From an uncultured Spirochaetota bacterium (GTDB taxonomy: Bacteria > Spirochaetota > Spirochaetia > Treponematales > UBA12059): a stretch of 42,765 nucleotides of DNA. The stretch lies in contig CALMRC010000110.1 of NCBI GenBank assembly GCA_937873275.1, forward strand, positions 1 to 42,765, written 5' to 3'. The position numbers and the translations under genes were made by a program. Shown in pieces: positions 1-7,991 of the stretch. The notes under the pieces were generated by a model. That model searched no databases. It was not told where the DNA came from and saw nothing but the letters and a program-made list of their open reading frames with translations. Every line of letters starts with the position of its first letter. Within the stretch, counting starts at the first letter, position 1.

Positions 1-1
1 C

Positions 2-1594
2 CTGTTCGAGCTGGAGCCCCACAACCTGGACCGGAGCGCCTGGATCGCCCAGCGGCTTCGCGCGCGGTCCCCCCGGACCATCCTGGCGGCCCAGGGGCCG
101 GAAGCCCGCCGGGACATGCCGATCTTCCGGGCCTCCACCTTCGACTCGATCCTGGAGGGGGAGGCCGAGGAGGCCTTCTGCGCCTTCCTGGCGGATCTCG
201 GCGCCGGCTCCGTCCGTCCCCATTACCTCGCGGAACCGGCCCGGGATATCTCCGCCTGGCCGGACCCCTACCTGGCGGGCACCCTGGCGGTGGACACCGA
301 CCGTCCCGTGTTCCTGGAAACCGTGCGGGGCTGTCCGGCCCCCTGCCCGGAGGGTCCCCAGTCCGAGGGCGCGCTGCGCTTCCGGCCCGAGGACCAGGCT
401 GCCCGGATCGTCCGCCTGGCCTCCAAGCGGGGCGCCCCGGAGATACGGTTCCAGGACCGGGCCCTCTCCCTGCGTCCGGACCTGCCCAAGTTCTTCCGGG
501 AGGCCGCGGGGGCCAACGACGCGGGGGTGCCCGTCGAGCTGGAGCTGGACCCCTCCGTCGTCACCGAGGATCTGGCGGGGCTCATGGCGGACGCCGCGGT
601 GGAAACCGTCCGCACCGGCCCCCTCTCGACGAACCCCGCGGCCCTGGCCGCCCTCGCCTCCTCCTGGAACCGGGAGGAGTTCGAGCGGGGATGCGGCATC
701 CTTACCGCCCTGGGTATCCGCGTGCGGCCTTCCCTCCTGCTGGGCCTGCCCTTCGACGACTACGACGCGGTCATCGATTCCTTCGATTTCCTGGGGATGG
801 CCGGCCTGGGGCAGGATGCCCTGGTGTCGCCCCTGGCGGTCCTGCCGGGCACCCGCATCCGGGACCGGGCGGAGGAGATGGGGATCAAGGAGTACCTCCG
901 CCGCCCGCCGTACTACGTCATGGAGACGGACTGGATCGACGAGGACGGGATCGCCGACGCCGCCGCGGCCTTCGAGGAGAGCTTCGACGTATCCCTGGCA
1001 CCCCCGGTGGCCCCCGTATTCGAGGAGACGATCCGGGGCTTCCGGGCCTTCGCGGACCTCCGGAAGCCCGGGAGCCTCGACGGCCTCCTGGTCAACCCGG
1101 AGACCCTGGGCAGTTCCCTCTCCATCCTCCTTTCCGGGGACGACGAGGAGGGGATCCTACGGCTCGCCCGAGCCGCCCGGGAACTCCGGAAGGAGAATCC
1201 CTACGGGCTCTACCAGATCGTCCTGTACTCGGACAAGAAAATACCCGGAGAGGACATCCAGAGGAGGATCGCGGACGCCTTCATCGAGCCGGACCACTGG
1301 TACGAGCTCTCCCGCATCTACTCCCTGGATCCCCAGCGGTCCTTCCAGACCCGGGTATTCTTCGCCACCCGCAAGCCCTCCCTGGCCCTGGCGGCCCTCC
1401 GGGAGGCCCAGGACCTGGAGACGATCTTCGTCCTGGACGCCGATCCCGCCCGGGGCTGGGAGAGGGTGTTCGACGCCCTGCCCTTCCTGGCCTTCGACCG
1501 GGACTCCGTACCCTTCGGGCTCCTGTACGACGCGATGAACGCCTACCGGGCCTACCCGGACCTTTTGATTGAGGCGAGGGCGGAGGTTTGGTAG
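2..1594 (+). CDS. B12-binding/radical-SAM-like protein, 5' end outside window
   Basis: The reading frame is open from base 2, so the gene begins before the window and the ATG at 116 is probably internal. About 530 residues are visible. The first part ends like a cobalamin-binding domain (SILEGEAEEAF, resembling the family's GEGE turn). A radical-SAM-like barrel follows, with the cue VRGCP at 326-340 and a typical later segment (LLLGLPFDDYDAVIDSFDFL, then SPLAVLPGTRIRDRA). The cluster motif should be CxxxCxxC, but here it reads C-PAP-C-PE-G: the third cysteine codon is GGT at 353-355. The protein may have lost the 4Fe-4S cluster and be a non-enzymatic relative, or may use another ligand. The stop lies at the edge of an intergenic repeat shared with the convergent gene. 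Substrate unknown. Confidence 0.75.
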   Translation: MFELEPHNLDRSAWIAQRLRARSPRTILAAQGPEARRDMPIFRASTFDSILEGEAEEAFCAFLADLGAGSVRPHYLAEPARDISAWPDPYLAGTLAVDTDRPVFLETVRGCPAPCPEGPQSEGALRFRPEDQAARIVRLASKRGAPEIRFQDRALSLRPDLPKFFREAAGANDAGVPVELELDPSVVTEDLAGLMADAAVETVRTGPLSTNPAALAALASSWNREEFERGCGILTALGIRVRPSLLLGLPFDDYDAVIDSFDFLGMAGLGQDALVSPLAVLPGTRIRDRAEEMGIKEYLRRPPYYVMETDWIDEDGIADAAAAFEESFDVSLAPPVAPVFEETIRGFRAFADLRKPGSLDGLLVNPETLGSSLSILLSGDDEEGILRLARAARELRKENPYGLYQIVLYSDKKIPGEDIQRRIADAFIEPDHWYELSRIYSLDPQRSFQTRVFFATRKPSLALAALREAQDLETIFVLDADPARGWERVFDALPFLAFDRDSVPFGLLYDAMNAYRAYPDLLIEARAEVW

Positions 1595-1728
1595 CCGGTA
1601 GCCGGTGGACGGTGGACAGTGAACGGAAGGGTTGACCGATTCCGGCCGCCTCGACCGCTGATTCGGTGAGCTATCCGGACGCCGGCCCACGATTCACCGA
1701 CCACCGTCCACAGTTTACCGTTCAGTAA
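1590..1728. repeat. Heptamer-based inverted repeat, copy A
   Basis: The gap between two convergent genes is built of 7-bp units. On the left arm (about 1590-1626) the + strand reads GGTAGCC twice, GGTGGAC twice, then AGTGAAC. On the right arm (about 1700-1728) the minus strand reads TGAACGG, TAAACTG, TGGACGG, TGGTCGG. The arms are thus in opposite orientation around about 75 bp of unrelated sequence. The right arm supplies the TGA stop of the dehydrogenase gene (1722-1724). A second copy of the same unit family lies at 19891-20018. Confidence 0.7.
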
Positions 1729-2702
1729 CTCGCCCGCAAGTCCACCTTCGACCCGCAGCTTCCCGTCCGCAGCCACTCGGCCACGTTGTCGACGGTCTGG
1801 ACGGCGTTGTTCGCCACCGCCTCCCAGGTGGATCCGGCCACGTGGGGGGAAAGGACCACGTTCGGAAGCTCGTGGATCGGGAAGCGGGAAGGGGCTCCGA
1901 CGGTCTCGCCCTTGGCGGGGTAGGTGTACCAGGTGTCGATGGCGGCCCCGGCCAGGATCCCGTCCGCCAGGGCCCGGTAGAGCCCTTCCTCGTCCACGAT
2001 GCCCCCCCGTCCCACGTTCACCAGGAACTTCCCCTTCATGGACCCCAGGATCCGCCGGGAGAGGAGCCCCTCGGTCTCCGCCGTCAGGGGCAGGGCCACG
2101 AAGACGACCTCGGCGTCCCGGATCGCCTCCTCCAGGTCGTGGACGACCCGGTCGAAGTGCGGGGGCGCTTCGGCGTCGGTCTTGCGTCGGTAGCCCGTGA
2201 CGGGGCAGTCGAAGGCCGAGAGGAGCCGGGCCAGGGCCCGGCCGATGGCCCCAGTGCCCAGGACCGCGCAGGGCTTGCCTTGGAGGGAGTGCCAGAAGTC
2301 CTCGTGCCCCTTGCCCACCCAGAAGCCGTGCCACGTCCCCTTCCGGAGGTCGTTGTGGAACTCGATGATCCGCCCGTAGGCGGCCAGGGTCATGGCCAGG
2401 GCGCGCTCCGCCACGCTGAAGGCGTTCCCGTGGCAGTTGAACACCTCCACCCCCCGGTCCAGTAGGAGGTCCGCGGGCAGGTGGTTGATCCCCACGAAGG
2501 GCACGAAGAGGGCTTTCAGGTTCCGGGCGGCCTCGAATTTCTCCCGGGGAACCGGGTTGGAAACGACGGCGTCCAGACTGTCGAATTCCGCGAGAGAACG
2601 GTCGGGATCCGCGACGAACTCGACGTCCGGAAAGCCCCGGGCCAGGCGCTCGATGTTGGATTTCCAATGCTGGTTGAGGGGAAGGCAGAAACCGATCTTC
2701 AC
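1722..2702 (-). CDS. D-isomer-specific 2-hydroxyacid dehydrogenase family protein
   Basis: This is an NAD(P)-dependent 2-hydroxyacid dehydrogenase of 326 residues, a normal family length. I chose the GTG at 2700-2702 because a GGAGG (2708-2712) lies 5 bp upstream; the ATG at 2762 would add 20 residues unlike the family. The nucleotide-binding loop is GTGAIG (residues 149-154). The substrate/catalytic Arg is in NVGRGG (R232) and the His in LSPHVAG (H287). Where most members have the catalytic Glu (D-V-F-E), this one reads D-T-W-Y, so Tyr259 takes that place. This may mark a distinct subfamily rather than an inactive protein. Substrate cannot be told. It converges on the upstream radical-SAM-like gene and diverges from the ankyrin lipoprotein gene. 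Confidence 0.85.
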   Translation of the reverse strand: MKIGFCLPLNQHWKSNIERLARGFPDVEFVADPDRSLAEFDSLDAVVSNPVPREKFEAARNLKALFVPFVGINHLPADLLLDRGVEVFNCHGNAFSVAERALAMTLAAYGRIIEFHNDLRKGTWHGFWVGKGHEDFWHSLQGKPCAVLGTGAIGRALARLLSAFDCPVTGYRRKTDAEAPPHFDRVVHDLEEAIRDAEVVFVALPLTAETEGLLSRRILGSMKGKFLVNVGRGGIVDEEGLYRALADGILAGAAIDTWYTYPAKGETVGAPSRFPIHELPNVVLSPHVAGSTWEAVANNAVQTVDNVAEWLRTGSCGSKVDLRASY

Positions 2703-2831
2703 GGGATCCTCCGGATGGATGGGCTTGAGATACAAGGTACCAAAGGGGATGCGGGGCGGCAACCGGTTCCGGGTTCGGACGGAGGCTCCCGCCCGGGTCG
2801 GCCAAAAACGGCGGCCGGCGCGGCAAACCCG

Positions 2832-2860
2832 TCGACGATTCGCCCCGGGTGCGGTACTAT
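2832..2860 (+). promoter_or_regulatory. Putative sigma-70 promoter of ankyrin lipoprotein gene
   Basis: TCGACG (2832-2837) and TACTAT (2855-2860) are separated by 17 bp. The predicted start is about 65 bp before the ATG at 2935. This is the only promoter-like element I find in the 232-bp divergent gap 2703-2934; the rest of the gap shows nothing recognisable. Confidence 0.45.
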
Positions 2861-2934
2861 CCTATCCAGATGAACGTACCCGGCGGCGCGGGCCTTCCGG
2901 CCTCGATCCGGCGCCCCGGGACCTGGGGGTGGCG

Positions 2935-5730
2935 ATGAAAAAACGTATGTCCCGGGCTATCGGGATCCTCCTTGCCTGGGCGGCCCTGTCCGCCTGCGTT
3001 TCCTCCCCTCCTCCCCCGGAGGAGACGGCGCCCGTCGAACCCGTGGAGCCCGACGTCACGTCCCTGGCGAGGTCCGGGGACCTGGCGGCCATCCGGGACC
3101 TGGGACGGGGTCGGGAACTGGTCAACAAGCCCGGCGCGAACGGGGACTATCCCCTCCACGCGGCCGCGGCGAGGCCGGAGCCCGAGATGGCGGTCCTCCT
3201 GCTGGACCAGGGGGCCGAGATCGATCCCCGGGACTCGGCGGGCAAGACCCCCCTGAAGCGGGCCCTGGAAGCCGGTTCCCTCCGGACCGCCGAACTCCTC
3301 GCGGCCCGGGGAGCGGACCTCTTCGCCGCGGACGCCTCCGGGGTCACCCCCCTGGACGACGCCCTGGCCAAGGGCGCGGATCCCCTGACCGCGGTCGTAA
3401 AGGCGGACAACGTCAACCGCCGGGGGCCCGACGGCCGGACCGCCCTTCACGCCGCGGCGGACCGCCTCCTTCTCCCCGCGGTGACCTACCTGCTCACCCT
3501 CTCCCCGGACCTCTCCGTCCGGGATAACGCGGGCCGCACAGCCCTGGACTGCGCCCTGTTGCATCCCTCCCGCAAGGAAAGCGCCCAGATCTCCCGCCTC
3601 CTGGTCCTTCGGGGCGCGGTCCCGGGATTCGGCGACTTCGACTGGTTCATCCTGGCGGCCCGGTCCGGGGACTGGGCCCGCCCCCGGTTCTCCGAGGGGG
3701 ATTCGGTCCTGCATCGGGCGGTCCGGAACAACCTCCGGGGCTTCGTGGAGTACTTCCTGGACGAGAACGTGCCCGTGGACCTCAAGAACGCCGCCGGGGC
3801 CACCAGCCTCCACGAGGCGGTCCGGGCGGGCCGCTACGACATCGCGGAGCTCCTCCTGGCCCGGGGGGCCAACCCCAACGCCCGGGACGGGTTCGGGAAC
3901 ACGGCCCTCCACATCGCCCTCCCCGAATCGAGCCGGAAGGAGGGGGTCGAGCTCCTCATCCGGTACAAGGCGGATCCCTCCCTGAAGGACCGGAGCGGGA
4001 ACACCCCCCTCCACGTCGCGGTCCAACTGGGTTACGGGACGGACACCGCCCCCCTCTTCCTGGACGCCGGGGCCTTCGTGGATTCCGCGAACGCCGAGGG
4101 CGACACGCCCCTGGCCCTGGCGGTCCGCAAGATGCGCCCCGACTGGAGCCGCCTCCTGGTGGAGAAGGGGGCCAACGTCTTCGCCCGCAACAGCACCGGC
4201 CTGACGCCCCTGTCCGCGGCCGTCGCCATCGGGCCCGAGGCGGTGGATCCCCTCCTCATCCCGGGGACGGCGAGGACCCGGGACGACTCCGGGAACGGCC
4301 TTTTGCACGCCGCGGTGACCCTGCGGGCCATCCCGGAAACCCTGGCCCTGATGATGGAGCGGGGCGTCGATCCGACCACCCGGAACAACGCCGGGGACAC
4401 CCCCCTGCACATCGCCGTCCGGACCGACCAGGCGGACTCCGCCCGGACCCTCCTGGCCGCGAAGGTCGACATCTTCGCGGCCAACGTGAAGGGCGAGACC
4501 CCCCTGGGACTCGCCCTGGCCTCCCCGTCCAATCCCAAGCGCTGGTTCTTCACGGAGGCCGTCCTGGCGGCCCGGGACGGGGCGGGGAACACTCCCCTCC
4601 ACTACGCGGCCTCCGAGGGACTCGCCCCGGCCGTCGCGTTCCTGGTCTCCGTCGGGGCTTCCCCGGAAGCCCGCAACGCGGACGGCCAGACTCCCCTGCA
4701 CCAGGCGGTCCGCAAGGACTCCCCGGACTGTGTCCGGGCCCTCGTGGCGGCGGGCGCGGACCTGTCCGCCCGGGATCTGACGGGCGCCACCCCCCTGCAC
4801 CAGGCGGTGTACTGGAACGCCCGGAAAAGCATGGACGCCCTGGTCCTGGCCGGGGCGGATATCGACGCCCGGGACTTCGCGGGGGCTTCCCCGGTGTTCG
4901 AGGCGGTCCGAAGGCAGGACGCGTCCGCCGTTCGCTGGCTCCTGGACCGGAAGGCCGATCCGGCGGCCCGCAACGACGCCGGCCGCACGCCCCTGCACGA
5001 CGCGGCGGCGAACGGGGACCTGGCCACGGTCCAGCTGCTCCTGGCCGCCGGGGCCGCGCCGAACGCCCGCGGAGACGGGGGCTCCACCGCCCTCCACGAG
5101 GCCGTGGCCGCGGACCGGGTCGACGTCATACCGGCCCTGATAGCCCGGGGGGCGGACATCCACGCCCGCAACTTCGCCGGCGAGACCCCCCTCACCCTGG
5201 CCCTGGGCCGGGGTTCCGAAGTGCTCAAGGCCCTCCTGAGCGGGGACGCGGTGCGATCCGTGGACTCCGACGGACGGTCCGTCCTGCGGGTCATCCTGGA
5301 GGCGAAGCCCTCCGCGGGCTTCGTGGACATCGCCCTGGCCGCGGGGGCCCGGACCGGGGACCGGGACCGGGCCGGCGCCACCGCCCTCCACGCGGCGGTG
5401 TCCCAGGGCTACACGGAGATCGTCCGCCGCCTGGTCGCGGGCGGGGCGGACATCTTCGCCCGGGACCGGGACGGCAACTCCCCCCTCTCCCTGGCCCTCG
5501 CCGCGGGCCCGGAAGCCCTGGACGCCCTGGTATCGGCGTCCAACGTCAACGCCCGGGACCTCCTGGGGAACCGGCCCCTGCACTACGCGGCCCAGGCCGG
5601 CGACGCGAAGGCGGCAGAATTCCTGTTGAGCCTGGGTGCCGACCGGGGCGCCCGGAATTCCGCGGGGGATACCGCGGCGGAGGTGGCTTCGAAACGGGGA
5701 TTCGCGGACCTTGCGGGGAAATTGAAGTAG
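2935..5730 (+). CDS. Ankyrin-repeat lipoprotein (about 26 repeats)
   Basis: The predicted lipoprotein has 931 residues. The start is the ATG at 2935 because it opens a signal peptide (MKKRMSRAIGILLAWAALSA) with lipobox LSAC and lipidated Cys21. The frame is open back to 2392, but that upstream part is antisense to the dehydrogenase gene. After a short Pro/Glu linker the rest is about 26 ankyrin repeats (consensus N/D-xxGxTPLHxA), ending with the protein. Ankyrin stacks bind proteins, so a role as an envelope scaffold is an inference. A shortened repeat type that follows an A-D-I-F-A motif recurs at repeats 3, 11, 14, 21 and 24, implying growth by duplication of blocks. Convergent with the sigma-factor gene. 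Confidence 0.9.
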   Translation: MKKRMSRAIGILLAWAALSACVSSPPPPEETAPVEPVEPDVTSLARSGDLAAIRDLGRGRELVNKPGANGDYPLHAAAARPEPEMAVLLLDQGAEIDPRDSAGKTPLKRALEAGSLRTAELLAARGADLFAADASGVTPLDDALAKGADPLTAVVKADNVNRRGPDGRTALHAAADRLLLPAVTYLLTLSPDLSVRDNAGRTALDCALLHPSRKESAQISRLLVLRGAVPGFGDFDWFILAARSGDWARPRFSEGDSVLHRAVRNNLRGFVEYFLDENVPVDLKNAAGATSLHEAVRAGRYDIAELLLARGANPNARDGFGNTALHIALPESSRKEGVELLIRYKADPSLKDRSGNTPLHVAVQLGYGTDTAPLFLDAGAFVDSANAEGDTPLALAVRKMRPDWSRLLVEKGANVFARNSTGLTPLSAAVAIGPEAVDPLLIPGTARTRDDSGNGLLHAAVTLRAIPETLALMMERGVDPTTRNNAGDTPLHIAVRTDQADSARTLLAAKVDIFAANVKGETPLGLALASPSNPKRWFFTEAVLAARDGAGNTPLHYAASEGLAPAVAFLVSVGASPEARNADGQTPLHQAVRKDSPDCVRALVAAGADLSARDLTGATPLHQAVYWNARKSMDALVLAGADIDARDFAGASPVFEAVRRQDASAVRWLLDRKADPAARNDAGRTPLHDAAANGDLATVQLLLAAGAAPNARGDGGSTALHEAVAADRVDVIPALIARGADIHARNFAGETPLTLALGRGSEVLKALLSGDAVRSVDSDGRSVLRVILEAKPSAGFVDIALAAGARTGDRDRAGATALHAAVSQGYTEIVRRLVAGGADIFARDRDGNSPLSLALAAGPEALDALVSASNVNARDLLGNRPLHYAAQAGDAKAAEFLLSLGADRGARNSAGDTAAEVASKRGFADLAGKLK

Positions 5731-5789
5731 TCGGATCCGGACGACGGGACCCGGGATCCGGACGGCGCGCCGTGATCGGGACGATGGAG

Positions 5790-5821
5790 GAAAGCAAAGG
5801 GCATCCGTCCTCCGGATGCCC
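5790..5821 (-). terminator. Intrinsic terminator of sigma-factor gene
   Basis: Read on the minus strand, GGGCATCCG, a 5-base loop and CGGATGCCC form a perfect 9-bp stem (5799-5807 with 5813-5821). It is followed by the T-rich run TTTGCTTT. It lies about 27 bp after the sigma-gene stop and also separates it from the convergent ankyrin gene. Confidence 0.8.
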
Positions 5822-5847
5822 TCCCGAATCCTGAGTCCCGACCTCGG

Positions 5848-6864
5848 CTAGCGGTCCGCGGTTTCCTGGTACTCCGAGAGCTGCTGGAGCTCCTTGAGCT
5901 TCTGGATGGCCTTCTCCTGGATCTGGCGGACCCGTTCCCGGGTGATGCCCAGGATCTTTCCGGTCTCCTCCAGGGTGCGGGGGCCCTCCCCGTTGAGCCC
6001 GTACCGGAGGGTGATGATGGTCATCTCCCGTTGGTTCAGGTTCTTGAGGACGCTGCCCAGGGTGTCCTGGAGGGTCATGGAGAAGACTTCCTCGAAGGGT
6101 TCGACCGCCGTCTCGTCCTTGATGAGGTCGGATAGGTGGGTGACGTTGTCCTCGTCCACCGTGGTGTCCAGGGAGGCGGTCTCCTGGGAGAGCTTCATGA
6201 TCTCCTTGACCTTGCGGGAGTCCATGCCGAGCTTCTCCCCGAGCTCCTCGGGATTCGGATCCCGGCCGAGCTCCTGGGTCAGCTGCTTGGCCACGAAATA
6301 GCATTTCTTTATGGTATTGAGCATGTGGATGGGGATGCGGATGACCCGCCCCTTGTCGGCCAGGCTCTTGATGATGGCCTGCCGGATCCACCAGGTGCCG
6401 TACGTGGAGAACCGGCAACCTCGGGTATAGTCGAACCGCTCGACGGCCTCGATGAGACCGATGTTGCCCTCGTCGATCAGGTCGAGGAGGGAAAGCCCCC
6501 GGTGCTGGTAGTTCTTCGCGATGGAGACGACCAGCCGGAGGTTCGAGGAGATCATCCGGTTCTTGCAGTGCACCAGTTCCCGGTCCGAATCGAGCCGCTC
6601 CGCGACGCGGGCGGCGGGGACATGCCCTTCCCGGGATTCCTCGTCGATCCGTTGCACCGCCGATCGGCATCGGACGATCCGCTCGCCCAGGGCCAATTCC
6701 TCCTCCGCGGTGAGAAGGGGGTACCTCGAGATCTGCTTGAGGTAGAGGGCCAGGGGATCCGTTTCCTTGGGGTGTTTCGGCTTCTTGTGTTTTTTCAGGA
6801 TGAAGGCGGGTGTCGCTTTTTTCTTCTTGGGTACGGTTCGAGTCGGGAAGGCGCTTTCACTCAT
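5848..6864 (-). CDS. RNA polymerase sigma-70 family factor (RpoD/RpoS type)
   Basis: A 338-residue sigma factor. A Lys-rich N-terminal tail (residues 12-34) replaces region 1.1. Region 1.2 starts at DPLALYLKQI (36-45). Regions 2.1-2.4 span about 98-170, including DLIDEGNIGLIEAVERFDY and RFSTYGTWWIRQAI. Region 3 is about 180-260. Region 4 is about 265-328, with a DNA-contact helix GITRERVRQIQEKAI. The size fits a short primary or group 2 sigma (RpoS-like) rather than a full-length housekeeping RpoD; I cannot tell which without the rest of the genome. An AAGGGAG ribosome-binding site precedes the ATG. It is the last gene of a leftward group, with its own promoter and terminator. Confidence 0.93.
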   Translation of the reverse strand: MSESAFPTRTVPKKKKATPAFILKKHKKPKHPKETDPLALYLKQISRYPLLTAEEELALGERIVRCRSAVQRIDEESREGHVPAARVAERLDSDRELVHCKNRMISSNLRLVVSIAKNYQHRGLSLLDLIDEGNIGLIEAVERFDYTRGCRFSTYGTWWIRQAIIKSLADKGRVIRIPIHMLNTIKKCYFVAKQLTQELGRDPNPEELGEKLGMDSRKVKEIMKLSQETASLDTTVDEDNVTHLSDLIKDETAVEPFEEVFSMTLQDTLGSVLKNLNQREMTIITLRYGLNGEGPRTLEETGKILGITRERVRQIQEKAIQKLKELQQLSEYQETADR

Positions 6865-6931
6865 GTTGGCTCCCTTCCGGATTTCAACCCCGGAGGACGG
6901 CCAATTGGCTTGGCCCTCTAGAGCGTGCTTG

Positions 6932-6959
6932 AATATACCGCATCCGACAAAAAAAACAA
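6932..6959 (-). promoter_or_regulatory. Promoter of sigma-factor gene in AT-rich island
   Basis: On the minus strand, TTGTTT (6954-6959) and TATATT (6932-6937) are 16 bp apart, with a run of eight T after TTG. The start would fall near 6925, giving a leader of about 60 bases. The surrounding 6925-7015 stretch is strikingly AT-rich for this genome, with further A/T tracts upstream that could act as an UP-type element. Confidence 0.65.
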
Positions 6960-7021
6960 GCTATATTTTACCTCGAATTTACATTTTATCAATTTTTATT
7001 CCTGGTTTCGGATTTTTCGGT

Positions 7022-7894
7022 TCACTCCCGGGGAACCTTGGCGGGATCCAGGGGGTTTCCTTGCTTGAAGACCAGGAAGTACACGATGGGCCGTCCCTCC
7101 TTGAGGTCCACCCCGGCCCGCCCGATCTCGGTGCCGGACCGCACGGACTCCCCGATCCGCACGGCCAGGGTCTGGGCGCCCCCGTACACGTACACGAGCC
7201 CGTCCTTGGCCTGGACGAAGGCGACCCGGCCGTATCCCCGGAAGGGCCCCGCGGAGATGACCGTCCCGGATCGGACCGCCCGGATCGGGGCGTTCTCCTC
7301 GGACCGGATTCCCACCCCGAAGAGCTTTCCGTCCAGGTAGACCGCGTCCCCCGGGGAAGGCCAGGCCCCCCCGGCGGGAGGCCGGGCGGGGGGAACCGAG
7401 GGGGGCGGAACCGGCTTGACCGGGGTCTCCGCGACCGGCGGGACGACCGGCTTGGAACCGGCGCTTCCGGACGTCCCGGGAGCGCCCGGCGTCGAACCGG
7501 AGGATCCGGGAGAGGCGGAGGCGGAACCCGACGCCTTTCCGGCGCCGGGGATCACCAGGACCTCCCCGGGCTTGATCACCGAACCCGAGGACAGCTTGTT
7601 GACCCGCAGCAGGTCCTCCAGGGGGATGCCGTAGGACCGGGCGATGCCGTACAGGGTCTCCCCCTTGGCCACCTTGTGGGAGGAGGGGATGACCAGACGG
7701 GTCCCGGGGAGGATCTTCCGGGGGTCCTCGATCCCGTTGGCCGCCAGGATGGACTCGTAGGGTACCGCGTAGGTCCTCGCGATGCCGTAGATCGTCTGGC
7801 CCTTCTGGACGACATGGACCAGGGATTCCGGGCGCGCGACCGCCGCGGAAAGAAGGAGGAGGGGAAGGGAGAGGAAGGATCGTCTGGGTCTCAT
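7022..7894 (-). CDS. LysM-LytM envelope protein with degenerate peptidase site
   Basis: The protein has 290 residues: signal peptide (1-20), two LysM peptidoglycan-binding repeats (about 26-71 and 73-117), a Ser/Gly/Pro-rich linker (118-178) and a C-terminal M23/LytM-type fold (about 180-286). Active M23 enzymes carry HxxxD and HxH. Here the equivalent positions read FGVGIR and IVYFLVF, so the zinc ligands are missing. By analogy with NlpD and EnvC it may activate cell-wall amidases rather than cut peptidoglycan itself; that role is inferred. There is no clear Shine-Dalgarno site. A TATAAG lies just before the ATG, so translation may be leaderless. It sits between a membrane-protein gene and the sigma-factor gene, all leftward. 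Confidence 0.88.
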   Translation of the reverse strand: MRPRRSFLSLPLLLLSAAVARPESLVHVVQKGQTIYGIARTYAVPYESILAANGIEDPRKILPGTRLVIPSSHKVAKGETLYGIARSYGIPLEDLLRVNKLSSGSVIKPGEVLVIPGAGKASGSASASPGSSGSTPGAPGTSGSAGSKPVVPPVAETPVKPVPPPSVPPARPPAGGAWPSPGDAVYLDGKLFGVGIRSEENAPIRAVRSGTVISAGPFRGYGRVAFVQAKDGLVYVYGGAQTLAVRIGESVRSGTEIGRAGVDLKEGRPIVYFLVFKQGNPLDPAKVPRE

Positions 7895-7991
7895 CCGACT
7901 TATATTCTCGGCGGGGAGGAGGGGAATCCTTACCGTCCCCCGGGACCGTCGGGAAGCCGGATTCCGGATTCCGGGGGCCGGGTTCCGGCCT

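Noticed and set aside
2392-2934. Upstream extension of the ankyrin frame
   Set aside because: It is antisense to the dehydrogenase gene and lacks repeats; the lipoprotein signal peptide at 2935 marks the true start.
2857-5583. Long minus-strand frame opposite the ankyrin gene
   Set aside because: Gly/Arg/Val/Pro-rich translation typical of the antisense of GC-rich coding DNA; no domain and no ribosome-binding site.
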